Translations under genes and position numbers: made by a program | Shown: in pieces, positions 55,781-64,000 of the stretch | Position numbering within the stretch: position 1 is the first letter of the stretch | How the letters are laid out: every line of letters begins with the position of its first letter | Notes under the pieces: model-generated | Database searches by the model: none | The model's input: the letters and a program-made list of their open reading frames with translations, nothing else | Told to the model about the DNA's origin: nothing | DNA from: Pseudoxanthomonas sp. GM95 | GTDB lineage: Bacteria > Pseudomonadota > Gammaproteobacteria > Xanthomonadales > Xanthomonadaceae | NCBI RefSeq assembly: GCF_900109775.1 | Contig: NZ_FOAX01000003.1 | Location: forward strand, 434,001-498,000 | Direction: 5' to 3' | DNA: 64,000 nt

Positions 55781-57823
55781 ATGAACGTGCTGTTGGACAA
55801 GCGCGCCTGGCTGTTCTCCAGCAAGGCGTACCTGGCCGCGGTGGCCGCGTTGTTCATCGGCCTGTGGGGCAACCTGCCACGGCCGTACTGGGCGATGTCC
55901 ACGGTCTACATCGTGATCCAGCCGATGCTGGGCGGCACCCGCTCGCGCGGCATCTATCGCATCGTCGGCACGGTGATCGGCGCGGCCGGCGTAGTCGCGA
56001 TCCTGCCGCCGCTGTCGCAGGCGCCGGTGCTGCTGAGCCTGGCCCTGTCGCTGTGGCTGGCCGCGTGCCTGTGCCTGTCGCTGCTCAATCGCGGGCCGTC
56101 GGCGTACGTGTTCCTGCTGGCCAGCTACACCACCGCGTTCATCGGCTTTCCCGCGGTGACCCAGCCCGAAGGCATCTTCGATGTGGCCATCGCCCGCAGC
56201 GAGGAAATCATCGTCGGCGCGCTGTGCGCGGTGCTGGTGGCCGCGCTGGTGTTCCCCTCGTCGATGAAGTCGGTGATCACCGGCCGCATCGGCGCCTGGA
56301 TGGACGATGCGGTGAGCTGGTGCGCCCTGGTCCTGCGCCGCGACGGCCATCGCGACGTGCGCCGCGGCCGCCTGGCCGCAGATCTTGGCCAGTTCGAACA
56401 GCTCATCGTCATGGCCAGCCGCGACAGCACCCGCCACCCGCAGGTGCACGCGCAGATGCGCGAACTGCGCGCGCGCATGTTCGAGCTGATTCCGACCCTG
56501 GCCGGCATCAGCGATCGCCTGGACACCCTGCACGGCCACCACGCGCTGTCCGAGGCGCTGACCACGCTGATGGACGACATCAACGCCTGGCTGCGTGAAC
56601 CGACGCCCTCGCCTGACACGCTCGCATCCCTGCGCGCGCGCATCGCCGCGCTGCGCCCGGCGCTGACGCCGGACATCATCGCCCTGGTCGGCAACAGTCT
56701 GCTGGTGCGGCTGGATGAACTGCTCACGCTGTGGGACGACTGCCGGCGCCTGCAGCACGACATCGCCACCGGACACGAACCGCGCCAGCCGGTGTTCGGC
56801 CCGGCGCCGGCGCCGCGCTTCGACACCGGTATCGAGCAGCGCCACGTCGACGTGCCGATGATCCTGTTCGGCGCGCTCAGCGCCGGCGCCACGGTGTTCG
56901 TTTACTGCCTGCTGTGGATCTGGACCGGCTGGCCGGCCGGCGGCCTGGGCGCGATGATGGCTGCGGTCGGCACGGCGTTCTTCGCCGGCATGGACGACCC
57001 GGTGCCCAACATCCTCAAGTTCCTGTCCGGCACGGTGGCGGCCTGCGTGCTGGCCGGGATCTACATCTTCGGCATCTTCCCGGCGGTGAAGGATTTCGGC
57101 GCGCTGGTGCTGGTGCTGGCGCCACTGTTCCTGCCGCTGGGCCTGCTGGTGTATCGCCCGGCGACGATGCTGGTTGGCCTGATCATGCTGGCCAACATGT
57201 CCACGCTACTGGGCCTGCAGAGCAGCTACCACGCCGATTTCCAGACCTACATCAACACCGCGGTGTCGATGCTGCTGGGCCTGGTGTTCGCGATCGTGAT
57301 GACGCGGCTGTTCCGCTCGGTCGGCGCCGAATGGAGCGCGCGCCGGCTGGTGCGCAGCGGCTGGTCGCTGCTGGCCGACGCTGCCGCCGGCCACGGCCAG
57401 CAGGACCGCGCGCGTTTCACCGGCCGCATGCTCGACCTGCTCGGCCTGGCTACCCCGCGCCTGGCCGCCACCGCCGAAGGCAGCGACCTGGCCACGGTCG
57501 ACCTGCTGGAAGAAACCCGCATCGGCCTGAACATCCTGCAGCTGCGCCGCGCCCGCCGCGAACTGCCCGAGCCCTCGGCCTCGAACGTGGATGCGCTGCT
57601 GGCACGCATCGCCGCGCATTACCGCGCGCAGGCCGACGCCGGGCATCTGATCGATGCACCGGAGTCCTTGCGCGATGCGCTGGATGCGTCGCTGTCGCGG
57701 CTCGGTGGATTGCCGGCAGGGGCGACGCGGGATGCGGCGTTGCTGGGACTGGTGGGGTTGCGGCATGGGTTGTTCCACCGGGGGACGCCGGAGAATCAGG
57801 TGTTGGCCGTTGCCGCCAGCTGA
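55781..57823 (+). CDS. FUSC-family inner-membrane efflux pump (AaeB / fusaric-acid-resistance type)
   Basis: A 680-residue protein with two blocks of about five to six membrane segments separated by a soluble region, the FUSC layout. It has PRPYWAMSTVYIVIQPMLGGTRSRG near the N-terminus and WPAGGLGAMMAAVGTAFFAG at the second block. With the HlyD and NodT proteins it should export aromatic carboxylic acids such as hydroxybenzoates or fusaric acid. It is the last gene of the operon and is followed by the second structured repeat. Confidence 0.92.
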   Translation: MNVLLDKRAWLFSSKAYLAAVAALFIGLWGNLPRPYWAMSTVYIVIQPMLGGTRSRGIYRIVGTVIGAAGVVAILPPLSQAPVLLSLALSLWLAACLCLSLLNRGPSAYVFLLASYTTAFIGFPAVTQPEGIFDVAIARSEEIIVGALCAVLVAALVFPSSMKSVITGRIGAWMDDAVSWCALVLRRDGHRDVRRGRLAADLGQFEQLIVMASRDSTRHPQVHAQMRELRARMFELIPTLAGISDRLDTLHGHHALSEALTTLMDDINAWLREPTPSPDTLASLRARIAALRPALTPDIIALVGNSLLVRLDELLTLWDDCRRLQHDIATGHEPRQPVFGPAPAPRFDTGIEQRHVDVPMILFGALSAGATVFVYCLLWIWTGWPAGGLGAMMAAVGTAFFAGMDDPVPNILKFLSGTVAACVLAGIYIFGIFPAVKDFGALVLVLAPLFLPLGLLVYRPATMLVGLIMLANMSTLLGLQSSYHADFQTYINTAVSMLLGLVFAIVMTRLFRSVGAEWSARRLVRSGWSLLADAAAGHGQQDRARFTGRMLDLLGLATPRLAATAEGSDLATVDLLEETRIGLNILQLRRARRELPEPSASNVDALLARIAAHYRAQADAGHLIDAPESLRDALDASLSRLGGLPAGATRDAALLGLVGLRHGLFHRGTPENQVLAVAAS

Positions 57824-58150
57824 TCGTTGTTTGATCAGCTTGGCGTTGTGGTTTTTCGCCTGCTTTTGATTGTTCGAACTCATCAAGCGAAGGCAGAAGC
57901 AATTGCAGAGCTTTCGCGCCGCTTCGCGGCACGAGTGACTTTTGTCGCAGCAAAAGTCACCAAAACCGCTTCTCGCCGGACGCACGCCGATGCTACGCAT
58001 CGGTGCCCTGCGCTCCTCGCAAAGCAGGGCACGGCGCCCAAACTCGCTTCGCTCAAACAGGGCGCCTCTTCGGCCCTGCTTTGCTCCGGTGCTCGGCGTG
58101 CTTTGACGGCTCGGTCAGGTAAAGCGAAAAGCCACAGCAAGCGCGAAGCC

Positions 58151-58180
58151 AAAGCCAAAGCCAAAGCCAAAGCCAAAGCC
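58151..58180 (+). repeat. AAAGCC hexamer tandem repeat
   Basis: Five perfect copies of AAAGCC, preceded by a near copy (GAAGCC), inside the variable middle of the structured repeat. Such a tract can change length by slippage. Confidence 0.9.
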
Positions 58181-58251
58181 GAAATGCTGCTCAGTACATC
58201 AAGCGAACCACAGCGCTTTCTTTCCAAAGGCAACGCACGCCTCCATCAAGG

Positions 58252-58302
58252 AGCTGCTGCTCTTAGCTGCTGCTCTTAGCTGCTGCTCTTAGCTGCTGCT
58301 CT
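58252..58302 (+). repeat. 13-mer tandem repeat
   Basis: The unit AGCTGCTGCTCTT is repeated 3.9 times without mismatch, also within the variable middle of the structured repeat. It is absent from copy 1, so it arose after the copies diverged. Confidence 0.9.
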
Positions 58303-58604
58303 AACACCCCATAAGGCACGGCGAAGGGCCGAGGATCAGACCCGCAGGGCGGCGTGCAGGGATGCACGTCGTTTTTCTGCGGGACATGGATGTCCCGTAG
58401 AAAAATCCCTCGACCCGTAGCGAACCCTCGCAAAGCGAGGGCGTGCCGCCTGGGGCGTGTTTCTTTGCCCAGCTTTCTTTGCACGAGCAAAGAAAGTGGG
58501 TCGGGCGGCGAAGCCGCACGAAAGCCGTTGTCGTTGCTTGGCTAACAAACCACCAACGGTCGCCTAGAAACCAAACCGCAACCGGCCCGAAGAGAGACCA
58601 GGCA

Positions 58605-60554
58605 TCAGCCCTTCTTCTTGATGCTCTCGCTCAAATAATCCGGCGTCCCTTCCACCCGCACCAGGTGCGGATACTGCAGTCCATCGTGGTAGTCCACCTG
58701 CACCGTGCGCATCGAGCCCTGGAACTGCAGCAGCAGCGTCACTGGCTTGGAGGTGCCCTTGGATTCGGTGATCGCCTGCTTCAAAGCATCGGCCGAATAC
58801 TCGTGCCCGTCCACCGCCACCAGCTTGGCGCCGGTGCTGACGCCGGCCTTGAAGGCCGGGCCATCCCAGCGCACGTCGTTGACGGTGCCGTCGTCGTTCA
58901 TGGTCAGGCCGATCGACCAGGCGAAGTTGTAGCGGTGCCGCGCCGACTGCGGGTGGCTGTTGTACTGCGCCTCGTACTCGCTGGGCGTGTCGGTGTAGAC
59001 CAGCTTCCAGCCGCTCGCGGCGAGGCCGTCGAGCAATGAGGGCTGCACGGTCTGCACGTGGGCCTTGAGGAAGCCGGCCCAGTCGTCGTGGGCCACGCCA
59101 TCGAGCGCGGCGAGCACGTCCTCGAAGGTGTACGGATGGGTCACGTAGCTGCCGTCGTCCACGCCGAAGAAAGCCTTGGCGAAATCATCCAGCGACTTTT
59201 TGCCGCTGGTGAGCGCGCGCAGGCGCGCATCGATCTGCAGCCAAACCATCTGCCCGGCGCTGTAGTACTCCTCGCTCATCTGCCAGCTCCGATAGGGCAG
59301 CGGCGCACGATGCGCGGCGGTCGGGTCGTTGGTGGTGTCTTCCAGCGTGCGCCAGTTGAAGCCGACGCGGTTGCGGTCGTAGTTGGCCGCCACCATCGCC
59401 AGCGCGTCGCGGAACTGCTGCGGCGTCCATAGGCCCGAACGCGCCGTCAGCACGAAGCCCCAGTACTGGGTCGCGCCCTCGTATACCCACAGCAGCGAAT
59501 CGCCCATCGGCTCGCTGAAATTGGGCGTGGCCAGGTCCGCGCCGCGACGGAACTTGCCATTCCATGAATGGGTGAACTCATGCGCCAACAGGTCGCGGTC
59601 GGTCGGGTTGTCCTTCCAGCCGCTGAAGTAGTTGGTGTCCAGGCCGTTCTCGCTGGACTGATGGTGCTCCAGCCCGTTGCCGGCCAGCTGGTCGGACAGC
59701 GAGAACAGGAAGTCGTAATGGTCGTAGTGATGCGAGCCGAACAACCGCGTCGCCTGCTCCGGCAGCGCCTTGTGCGCGGCCAGCTGTTCCGGCGTCATCT
59801 CCAGGTCCTTAGCGTCGTCGGCGACGATGTCCAGCATCACCGGCGCACCGCCCTTGGGCGTCAGGTCGACCTGCTTGAAATGCAGGCCGGCGTAGATCGG
59901 CGAATCGACCAGCGTGTTGTACGGCACCGGATTGAACACCGTGGTCGCGCCGTCCTTCGACGCGGCGCGCAGTGCGCTGCCGAACTGCCAGCCCGCCGGC
60001 AGCGTCACCCGCGGCTGCACCTGGATGCCGTGCGTGTAATAGCCGGCCGGATACAGCGACATCTGGTCCCAGTCCAGCATCAGCATCTTGTCGGTCATCT
60101 GGAAGCCGCCGCCACGGCTGGACAGGTACTGGAAATCGGCCTCCAGCGTGGTGGCGCCAGCCGGCACGTCCACATGGAAGGCGTAGACGTCGTAGGGATC
60201 GCGCTTCCACGCCAGCGGCTGGCCACCGGCGGTGAACTTCAGGCCGGCCAGCTGGGCGATCGGGCCGCTGGGCGAATGCGCGCCGGGGATCCATTCCGGG
60301 TACAGCAGGGTGACCTTGCCGGCCTGCACCGGGATGGATTCATGCACGCGGAAGATGCCCTGCGTGGTGTCGCTGGCGTCCACGGCCAGGGCGATCTGGC
60401 CCGGATAGGCCACGTCCTGCGGCGGCGGCACCTCGGCCTTGCGCACCACCTGCGCCGCGGCCGTGCTGGCCAGCAGCACCAGGCCCAGCGCGGCGGCCAG
60501 GCGGGTGCGGGGACGGATCACCGGGGCAACAGCGGCGCGGCGGGCGAAGGACAT
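58605..60554 (-). CDS. M61-family aminopeptidase with PDZ domain, exported
   Basis: A 649-residue protein with a signal peptide (LAAALGLVLLASTAAAQ). The zinc site HEFTHSWNGKFRRG lies near residue 324, with the downstream GDSLLWVYEGATQYWG carrying the third ligand Glu region. The C-terminal part is a PDZ domain (SIGLTMNDDGTVNDVRWDGPA, GAKLVAVDGHEYSADALK). M61 enzymes release N-terminal glycine or other residues from peptides. GGAG sits 7 nt before the ATG at 60554. It should act in the periplasm or outside the cell. Confidence 0.93.
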   Translation of the reverse strand: MSFARRAAVAPVIRPRTRLAAALGLVLLASTAAAQVVRKAEVPPPQDVAYPGQIALAVDASDTTQGIFRVHESIPVQAGKVTLLYPEWIPGAHSPSGPIAQLAGLKFTAGGQPLAWKRDPYDVYAFHVDVPAGATTLEADFQYLSSRGGGFQMTDKMLMLDWDQMSLYPAGYYTHGIQVQPRVTLPAGWQFGSALRAASKDGATTVFNPVPYNTLVDSPIYAGLHFKQVDLTPKGGAPVMLDIVADDAKDLEMTPEQLAAHKALPEQATRLFGSHHYDHYDFLFSLSDQLAGNGLEHHQSSENGLDTNYFSGWKDNPTDRDLLAHEFTHSWNGKFRRGADLATPNFSEPMGDSLLWVYEGATQYWGFVLTARSGLWTPQQFRDALAMVAANYDRNRVGFNWRTLEDTTNDPTAAHRAPLPYRSWQMSEEYYSAGQMVWLQIDARLRALTSGKKSLDDFAKAFFGVDDGSYVTHPYTFEDVLAALDGVAHDDWAGFLKAHVQTVQPSLLDGLAASGWKLVYTDTPSEYEAQYNSHPQSARHRYNFAWSIGLTMNDDGTVNDVRWDGPAFKAGVSTGAKLVAVDGHEYSADALKQAITESKGTSKPVTLLLQFQGSMRTVQVDYHDGLQYPHLVRVEGTPDYLSESIKKKG

Positions 60555-60721
60555 GACGGGCTCCAGCAAGATGACGGAAATGACAGCTTTCAACCGTAGC
60601 ACCGCTACGGGCGCGACGACGTGGGCCGGAAGTCCCGCATGGCGGTCAACGCGCCACCGCGACGGTAGCTTCAGGCTGGCCTGGTGACACTGGCGGCAGA
60701 TTCGTTACGCAAGGAGTCGAG

Positions 60722-61372
60722 GTGTCCCACATCCTCATCATCGGCGGCCACGGCAAGGTCGCCCGCCTGCTCATCCCGCTGCTCACCGCGGCCGGCCACC
60801 AGGTCAGCGCGGTGATCCGCAATCCCGCCCACGCCGATGACGTTGCCGCCGATGGCGCCACGCCGGTGGTCTTCGATATCGAACACGCCGACCTGGACAC
60901 CCTCATCGGCAAGCTCGCCGGCCACGATGCGGTGGTGTGGTCGGCCGGTGCCGGCGGCGGCGATGCCGCGCGCACCTATGCGGTGGACCGCGATGCGGCG
61001 ATCCGCTCGATGGACGCCGCCCGGCGCGCGCACGTGCGCCGCTACGTGATGGTCTCCTACATCACCTCCGGCCGCGACCAGCACCTCACCCCGGACGATG
61101 GCTTCTTCCCCTATGCGCAGGCCAAGGCCGCGGCCGATGGCCACCTGCGCGACAGCACGCTGGACTGGACCATCCTCGGCCCGGGCCGGCTGACGCTGGA
61201 CGCGCCCAGCGGCCGCATCCAGCTTGATCCGGGTAGCGAACACGGCGCCACCTCGCGCGGCAACGTCGCACAGGTGATCGCCGCGGTGCTACCGGACCTG
61301 GCGACCTACGGCCGCACGCTGGATTTCATCGATGGCGACACGCCGATCGCCCAGGCGCTCAGCACCGGCTGA
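60722..61372 (+). CDS. NAD(P)H-binding, NmrA/atypical SDR-like protein
   Basis: A 216-residue Rossmann protein: HILIIGGHGKVARLLIPLL at the N-terminus, VVWSAGAGGG, YVMVSYITSG and YAQAKAAADGHLRDSTLDWTIL. It belongs to the atypical SDR group (YwnB-like). Many members bind NADP and their reaction is unknown. AAGGAG precedes the GTG start at 60722. Confidence 0.85.
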   Translation: MSHILIIGGHGKVARLLIPLLTAAGHQVSAVIRNPAHADDVAADGATPVVFDIEHADLDTLIGKLAGHDAVVWSAGAGGGDAARTYAVDRDAAIRSMDAARRAHVRRYVMVSYITSGRDQHLTPDDGFFPYAQAKAAADGHLRDSTLDWTILGPGRLTLDAPSGRIQLDPGSEHGATSRGNVAQVIAAVLPDLATYGRTLDFIDGDTPIAQALSTG

Positions 61373-61384
61373 AGCACCGCGCGC

Positions 61385-61933
61385 TCAGGGCGCGGCCTTG
61401 GGCGCGCTCAGGCTGTTGCTGTACATGCCCGAGCGATCGAAGCAGCACGCGCGCCGGTTGCCCTTGCCCAGCTTGTCCAGCGCCACGCCGATGCGCTTGA
61501 TGCGGGTCTCGGCCTTCTTGCCCGAGACGATCCAGTAGATCCAGTCGCGCCGCGCGATGGCCGTAATGTCGTCCCAGGTCGCGCGTGCGGCGGCATGGCC
61601 GTCCAGCGCTTCGCGAATGTCGGCGGGCACCTTGGGTTCGGGTTCTTCGGCCATCGGCGCGATCGCCAGTGCGACCGTGTCGCCGACCGCGATGCCCGCG
61701 GCGGCGCGCAGGTCGTCTTCCACTTTCAGCCAGTGGCTGCCCTGCCCGTCCGGTTCCAGCGTGGCCTGGAACGGCGCCTCGCCGAGCGTGCCTTCGACCG
61801 AGACCATGCTGCGCGTGGGCAGCTTGGCGCTGGCCGCGGGGGGCAGTAGCAGGAAGCTCCACGTCGCATCGGCCGGCAATGCGGGTCGCAGCAGTTTGGC
61901 CTTGAAGCGCACGTTCGCAGGGGCCTTGGGCAT
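61385..61933 (-). CDS. YdeI/OmpD-associated family protein with DUF1905 domain
   Basis: A 182-residue protein. The N-terminal half fits DUF1905 (RFKAKLLRP, ATWSFLLLP, GTLGEAPFQATLEPDGQGSH, VEDDLRAAAGIAVGDTVALAI). The C-terminal half has VPADIREALDGHAAARATWDDITAIARRDWIYWI and the KKAETRIKRI segment of the YdeI group. In other bacteria this group is linked to stress or bacteriocin protection; the role is not settled. It converges on the preceding gene. Confidence 0.85.
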   Translation of the reverse strand: MPKAPANVRFKAKLLRPALPADATWSFLLLPPAASAKLPTRSMVSVEGTLGEAPFQATLEPDGQGSHWLKVEDDLRAAAGIAVGDTVALAIAPMAEEPEPKVPADIREALDGHAAARATWDDITAIARRDWIYWIVSGKKAETRIKRIGVALDKLGKGNRRACCFDRSGMYSNSLSAPKAAP

Positions 61934-62036
61934 CGCAGGTACTCACTGCACGCAGGGACAGGACGCGCACGCTAGCAGAGTCGCGCGCCGGGTCGCGCGG
62001 GCGGCTAGACTCCGCACCTGAATAGGGGAGTTCAGG

Positions 62037-63443
62037 ATGAACCAGCACGAATCCGCCGACGGCGACAGCCTGCAGCCGGCCGGCCGCCGTATCAGTTTCG
62101 AACGCCTGCGCGAGCGTACCGATGAACTCGAGCTGCTGATCTCCGGCCTGCTCGCCTTCGCCCTGCTCACCGTGCCGGCGCGCCTGTTCGAGGCGTGGAC
62201 CGGCAGCGAGATCCATGCCGACGGCAGCACCTGGTACTTGCTGCAGTTCGCTTTCAACATCGGCGTGGGGCTGTGCTACGCGCTGGGCTCGGCGTTCGTG
62301 GTCCACCTGGCCATCCGTGGCTACTGGGTCGGCCTGGTCGGGTTGAAGTCGCATTTCCCCGAAGGCATCCGCTGGGATCGCCTGGCGGCGATGGGCCCGG
62401 TCTCGCGCGGGTTCTATCACCGCCTGATCGGCGACCTGGGCGAGGTCATCGACCGCGTCGACCGCACCGCCTCGGTGCTGTTTTCCATGACCATCCTGAT
62501 CGCGATGACGCTGGCCTGGACCGGCGTGATCGGCCTGGCGCTGCTGATTCCCGGCACGCTGATCGGGTTGCTGTTCGAAGACAGCGAGCGCGCCACCTTC
62601 ATCGCCTTCGCCGTGCCGTACGTGGCCTTCCTCATCAGCGGCGTGGCGATCATGCTGCTGGACAAGCGCATCGGCCAACGCGATCAGCGCGGCCAACCCA
62701 CCCAGGGCTTGCGCCGCGTGGCGCACGGCCTGCTGCGCATGTTTTCCGCCCTCACCCTGCAGCGCCTGGGCGCGCCGGTGCAGTTCACCCTGCAGAGCAA
62801 TCTGGGCAATCGCGGCTTCAGCGCGGTGTATTTCTTCGTGATCTGTTTTGCGATGGTGTTCGGCGGCGCGTATGTGTTCTCGTCGGCCAGCTTCTCCATG
62901 CTCAGCCGCTACCGCGTGGTCACCAGCGAGGCGGTGGACCACGGCATGCTCAGCGCGCACTACGAATCCATGCGCGGCCCGGACGATGTGATGCTGCGTT
63001 ATCCGATGATCCCTTCGGACCGGATCGAGGACAGCCAACTGCGCGTCTTCATCCCGCATCGCCCGCGCCTGGACAACGCCCTGGCCAAGGACCTGTGCCC
63101 TGCGCTGGACCATGGCCGCAACCGTGCCGAAGGCCGCGCCGCCGCCGACCAGGCCGTGGCCTGCCTGGCCAACCTCTGGACCGTGACCCTGGATGGCCAA
63201 CCCATCGCGCTGGCCAATTTCGTGCCGATGGAGCGTCGCGACCTGGGCCTGCGCGGCCTGGTCGGCTATCTCGACCTGCAGGGCAAGGCGCCTGGCCGGC
63301 ACGATCTGCGCCTGCTGTGGAACGCCGGCAGCACGCAGCGCGGCGCCAGGCGTGAACGCGAATACCTGATCCCGTTCTGGTACGACCCGGCGGCCAGCGC
63401 CGCGGTCGAACCCGTGCCCGCCACGGGCGTCGCCGGCGTCTAA
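62037..63443 (+). CDS. multi-span membrane protein of unknown function
   Basis: A 468-residue protein with about five to six hydrophobic segments: residues near 35-55, 65-100, 150-185, 186-207 and 260-285. It has soluble N- and C-terminal parts; the C-terminal part (after IPHRPRLDNALAKDLCPAL) may be periplasmic. GGGGAG lies 7 nt before the ATG. I do not recognise the family. It is preceded by the divergent YdeI-type gene. Confidence 0.7.
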   Translation: MNQHESADGDSLQPAGRRISFERLRERTDELELLISGLLAFALLTVPARLFEAWTGSEIHADGSTWYLLQFAFNIGVGLCYALGSAFVVHLAIRGYWVGLVGLKSHFPEGIRWDRLAAMGPVSRGFYHRLIGDLGEVIDRVDRTASVLFSMTILIAMTLAWTGVIGLALLIPGTLIGLLFEDSERATFIAFAVPYVAFLISGVAIMLLDKRIGQRDQRGQPTQGLRRVAHGLLRMFSALTLQRLGAPVQFTLQSNLGNRGFSAVYFFVICFAMVFGGAYVFSSASFSMLSRYRVVTSEAVDHGMLSAHYESMRGPDDVMLRYPMIPSDRIEDSQLRVFIPHRPRLDNALAKDLCPALDHGRNRAEGRAAADQAVACLANLWTVTLDGQPIALANFVPMERRDLGLRGLVGYLDLQGKAPGRHDLRLLWNAGSTQRGARREREYLIPFWYDPAASAAVEPVPATGVAGV

Positions 63444-63564
63444 GCCGCGATCCACCCAGCCGCCAACCTGCACGCGTGAAAGATCGATTGGCCTTCCGCA
63501 CTGCACGATGACAGCGCGGCCAACGATGCGCTCTGCTGTCGCCCCGGACCTCTGCAAAGCGCCC

Positions 63565-64000
63565 ATGCCCACCTACTTCGTCACCAGCACCGCCCCCGGA
63601 TTCGATCCCGACACCAAGGCAGCCCTCGCCCAGGCCATCACCCGGATCCACCACGAGGTGACCGGCGCGCAGACCTATTTCGCCGAGGTCATCTTCCAGG
63701 TGGTGGACGCCGGCAGTTACTTCATCGGCGGCCAGCCGGTCGCCCAGGACAACGTGCTGGTCTACGGCCATATCCGCAAAGGTCGCAGCGAAGACCAGCT
63801 GCAAGCGCTCATCACCGGCATCGTGGACCAGGTCGCCGCGTTGGCCGGATGGCCTGCAAGTTCCATCTGGGTCTATCTCAACGAGCTTGCGCCTGCGCAC
63901 ATGGCCGAGTTCGGCCAGCTCCTGCCGGCGCCCGGCCAGGAAGACGCCTGGTTCCGGGGCTTGCCCGATCACCTGCGCGCCTATCTGGAAGGTTTGTCGC
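63565..64000 (+). CDS. tautomerase-family protein (3' end outside window)
   Basis: The first 145 codons of a gene that continues past the window. It begins MPTYFVTSTAPG, with Pro2 as the likely catalytic base once Met is removed, then AQAITRIHHEVTGAQTYFAEVIF, VYGHIRKGRSEDQLQALI and IWVYLNELAPAHMAEFG. This is the cis-CaaD-like tautomerase branch, with a longer chain than 4-oxalocrotonate tautomerase. The natural substrate is unknown. Confidence 0.85.
   Translation, partial: MPTYFVTSTAPGFDPDTKAALAQAITRIHHEVTGAQTYFAEVIFQVVDAGSYFIGGQPVAQDNVLVYGHIRKGRSEDQLQALITGIVDQVAALAGWPASSIWVYLNELAPAHMAEFGQLLPAPGQEDAWFRGLPDHLRAYLEGLS

Larger units (their letters stand above)
57907..58526 (+). repeat. structured hairpin repeat, copy 2 (between FUSC and M61 genes)
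   Basis: About 620 nt with the same hairpin order and orientation as copy 1: 57918-57930, 57935-57960 (identical arms), 57987-58003, nested 58019-58084 (outer arms GCAAAGCAGGGC and GCCCTGCTTTGC, identical inner part), 58353-58368, 58372-58405 (15-bp stem, loop TGGA), 58425-58441, 58473-58496 (identical) and 58505-58517. The middle (58105-58310) is not shared and holds tandem repeats. Six stems differ from copy 1 by paired changes that keep base pairing. Confidence 0.85.
57824..58604. other. 781-nt intergenic region holding the structured repeat
   Basis: Between the convergent FUSC and M61 genes. Nearly all of it is the second copy of the hairpin repeat, plus two simple tandem repeats. Short frames on the minus strand share sequence with those of the first copy, but only because the DNA is repeated. 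No gene is supported. Confidence 0.7.

Noticed and set aside
58263-58548. Short minus-strand frames in the second structured repeat
   Set aside because: Same reasoning as for the first copy; they lack a credible start and domain.
61359-63572. Long minus-strand frame across the YdeI-type and membrane-protein genes
   Set aside because: Arg/His/Gln-rich translation with no family match; it covers two genes with proper starts and domains in other frames.

Overview
This is a high-GC stretch of a gammaproteobacterial chromosome from the Xanthomonadaceae, probably Pseudoxanthomonas or a near relative; the genus is an inference. The pointers are a bphO-bphP pair whose phytochrome ends in a PAS domain rather than a kinase, as in Xanthomonas, tandem secreted GH5 cellulases, a TonB-receptor/LacI/GH92 sugar locus, an M56/BlaI pair, a fusaric-acid-type efflux operon and long hairpin-rich intergenic repeats. 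I see no rRNA, tRNA, CRISPR array or intact insertion sequence. About 50 genes fill most of the window.

Layout. 1-7.6 kb: the tail of a flavin monooxygenase, a saccharopine-dehydrogenase-like protein, a BlaI/M56 pair with its operator, a divergent SDR/LysR pair, a Tat-exported DOPA-dioxygenase-like protein and two small unknowns. 7.6-16.6 kb: a complete potassium-uptake locus, kdpF-kdpA-kdpB-kdpC-kdpD-kdpE on the minus strand. It is interrupted by a 195-nt hairpin element between kdpF and kdpA and a 525-nt structured repeat between kdpC and kdpD. 16.7-25.1 kb: a small lipoprotein, topoisomerase IB, an I78-type inhibitor lipoprotein and glutamate synthase gltB-gltD. 25.2-28.1 kb: two related membrane acyltransferases; the first lies between the true gltD 3' end and a diverged second copy of it. 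28.2-32.4 kb: a BenE-type transporter and two secreted GH5 glucanases. 32.5-35 kb: bphO-bphP, which make and use biliverdin. 35-42.3 kb: PepSY and lipoprotein genes, sugar-phosphate mutarotase, zinc alcohol dehydrogenase, a YchJ-like protein, mntP behind a yybP-ykoY manganese riboswitch, cytochrome b561 and folE. 42.5-52.5 kb: a TonB receptor, a LacI repressor and two GH92 mannosidase-type enzymes joined by matching operators; this looks like an alpha-mannoside or N-glycan scavenging locus. 52.6-57.8 kb: a MarR-headed tripartite aromatic-acid efflux operon. 57.8-58.6 kb: a second copy of the structured repeat. 58.6-64 kb: an M61 aminopeptidase, an NAD(P)-binding protein, a YdeI-type protein, a membrane protein of unknown role and a truncated tautomerase.

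The strongest unexplained signal is the structured repeat (11089-11613 and 57907-58526). Its two copies share at least nine short hairpins, and in six of them the two arms have changed together so that pairing is kept. Other points of note are the LacI operator pair, the duplicated gltD tail, the hairpin inside the kdp operon and the manganese riboswitch.
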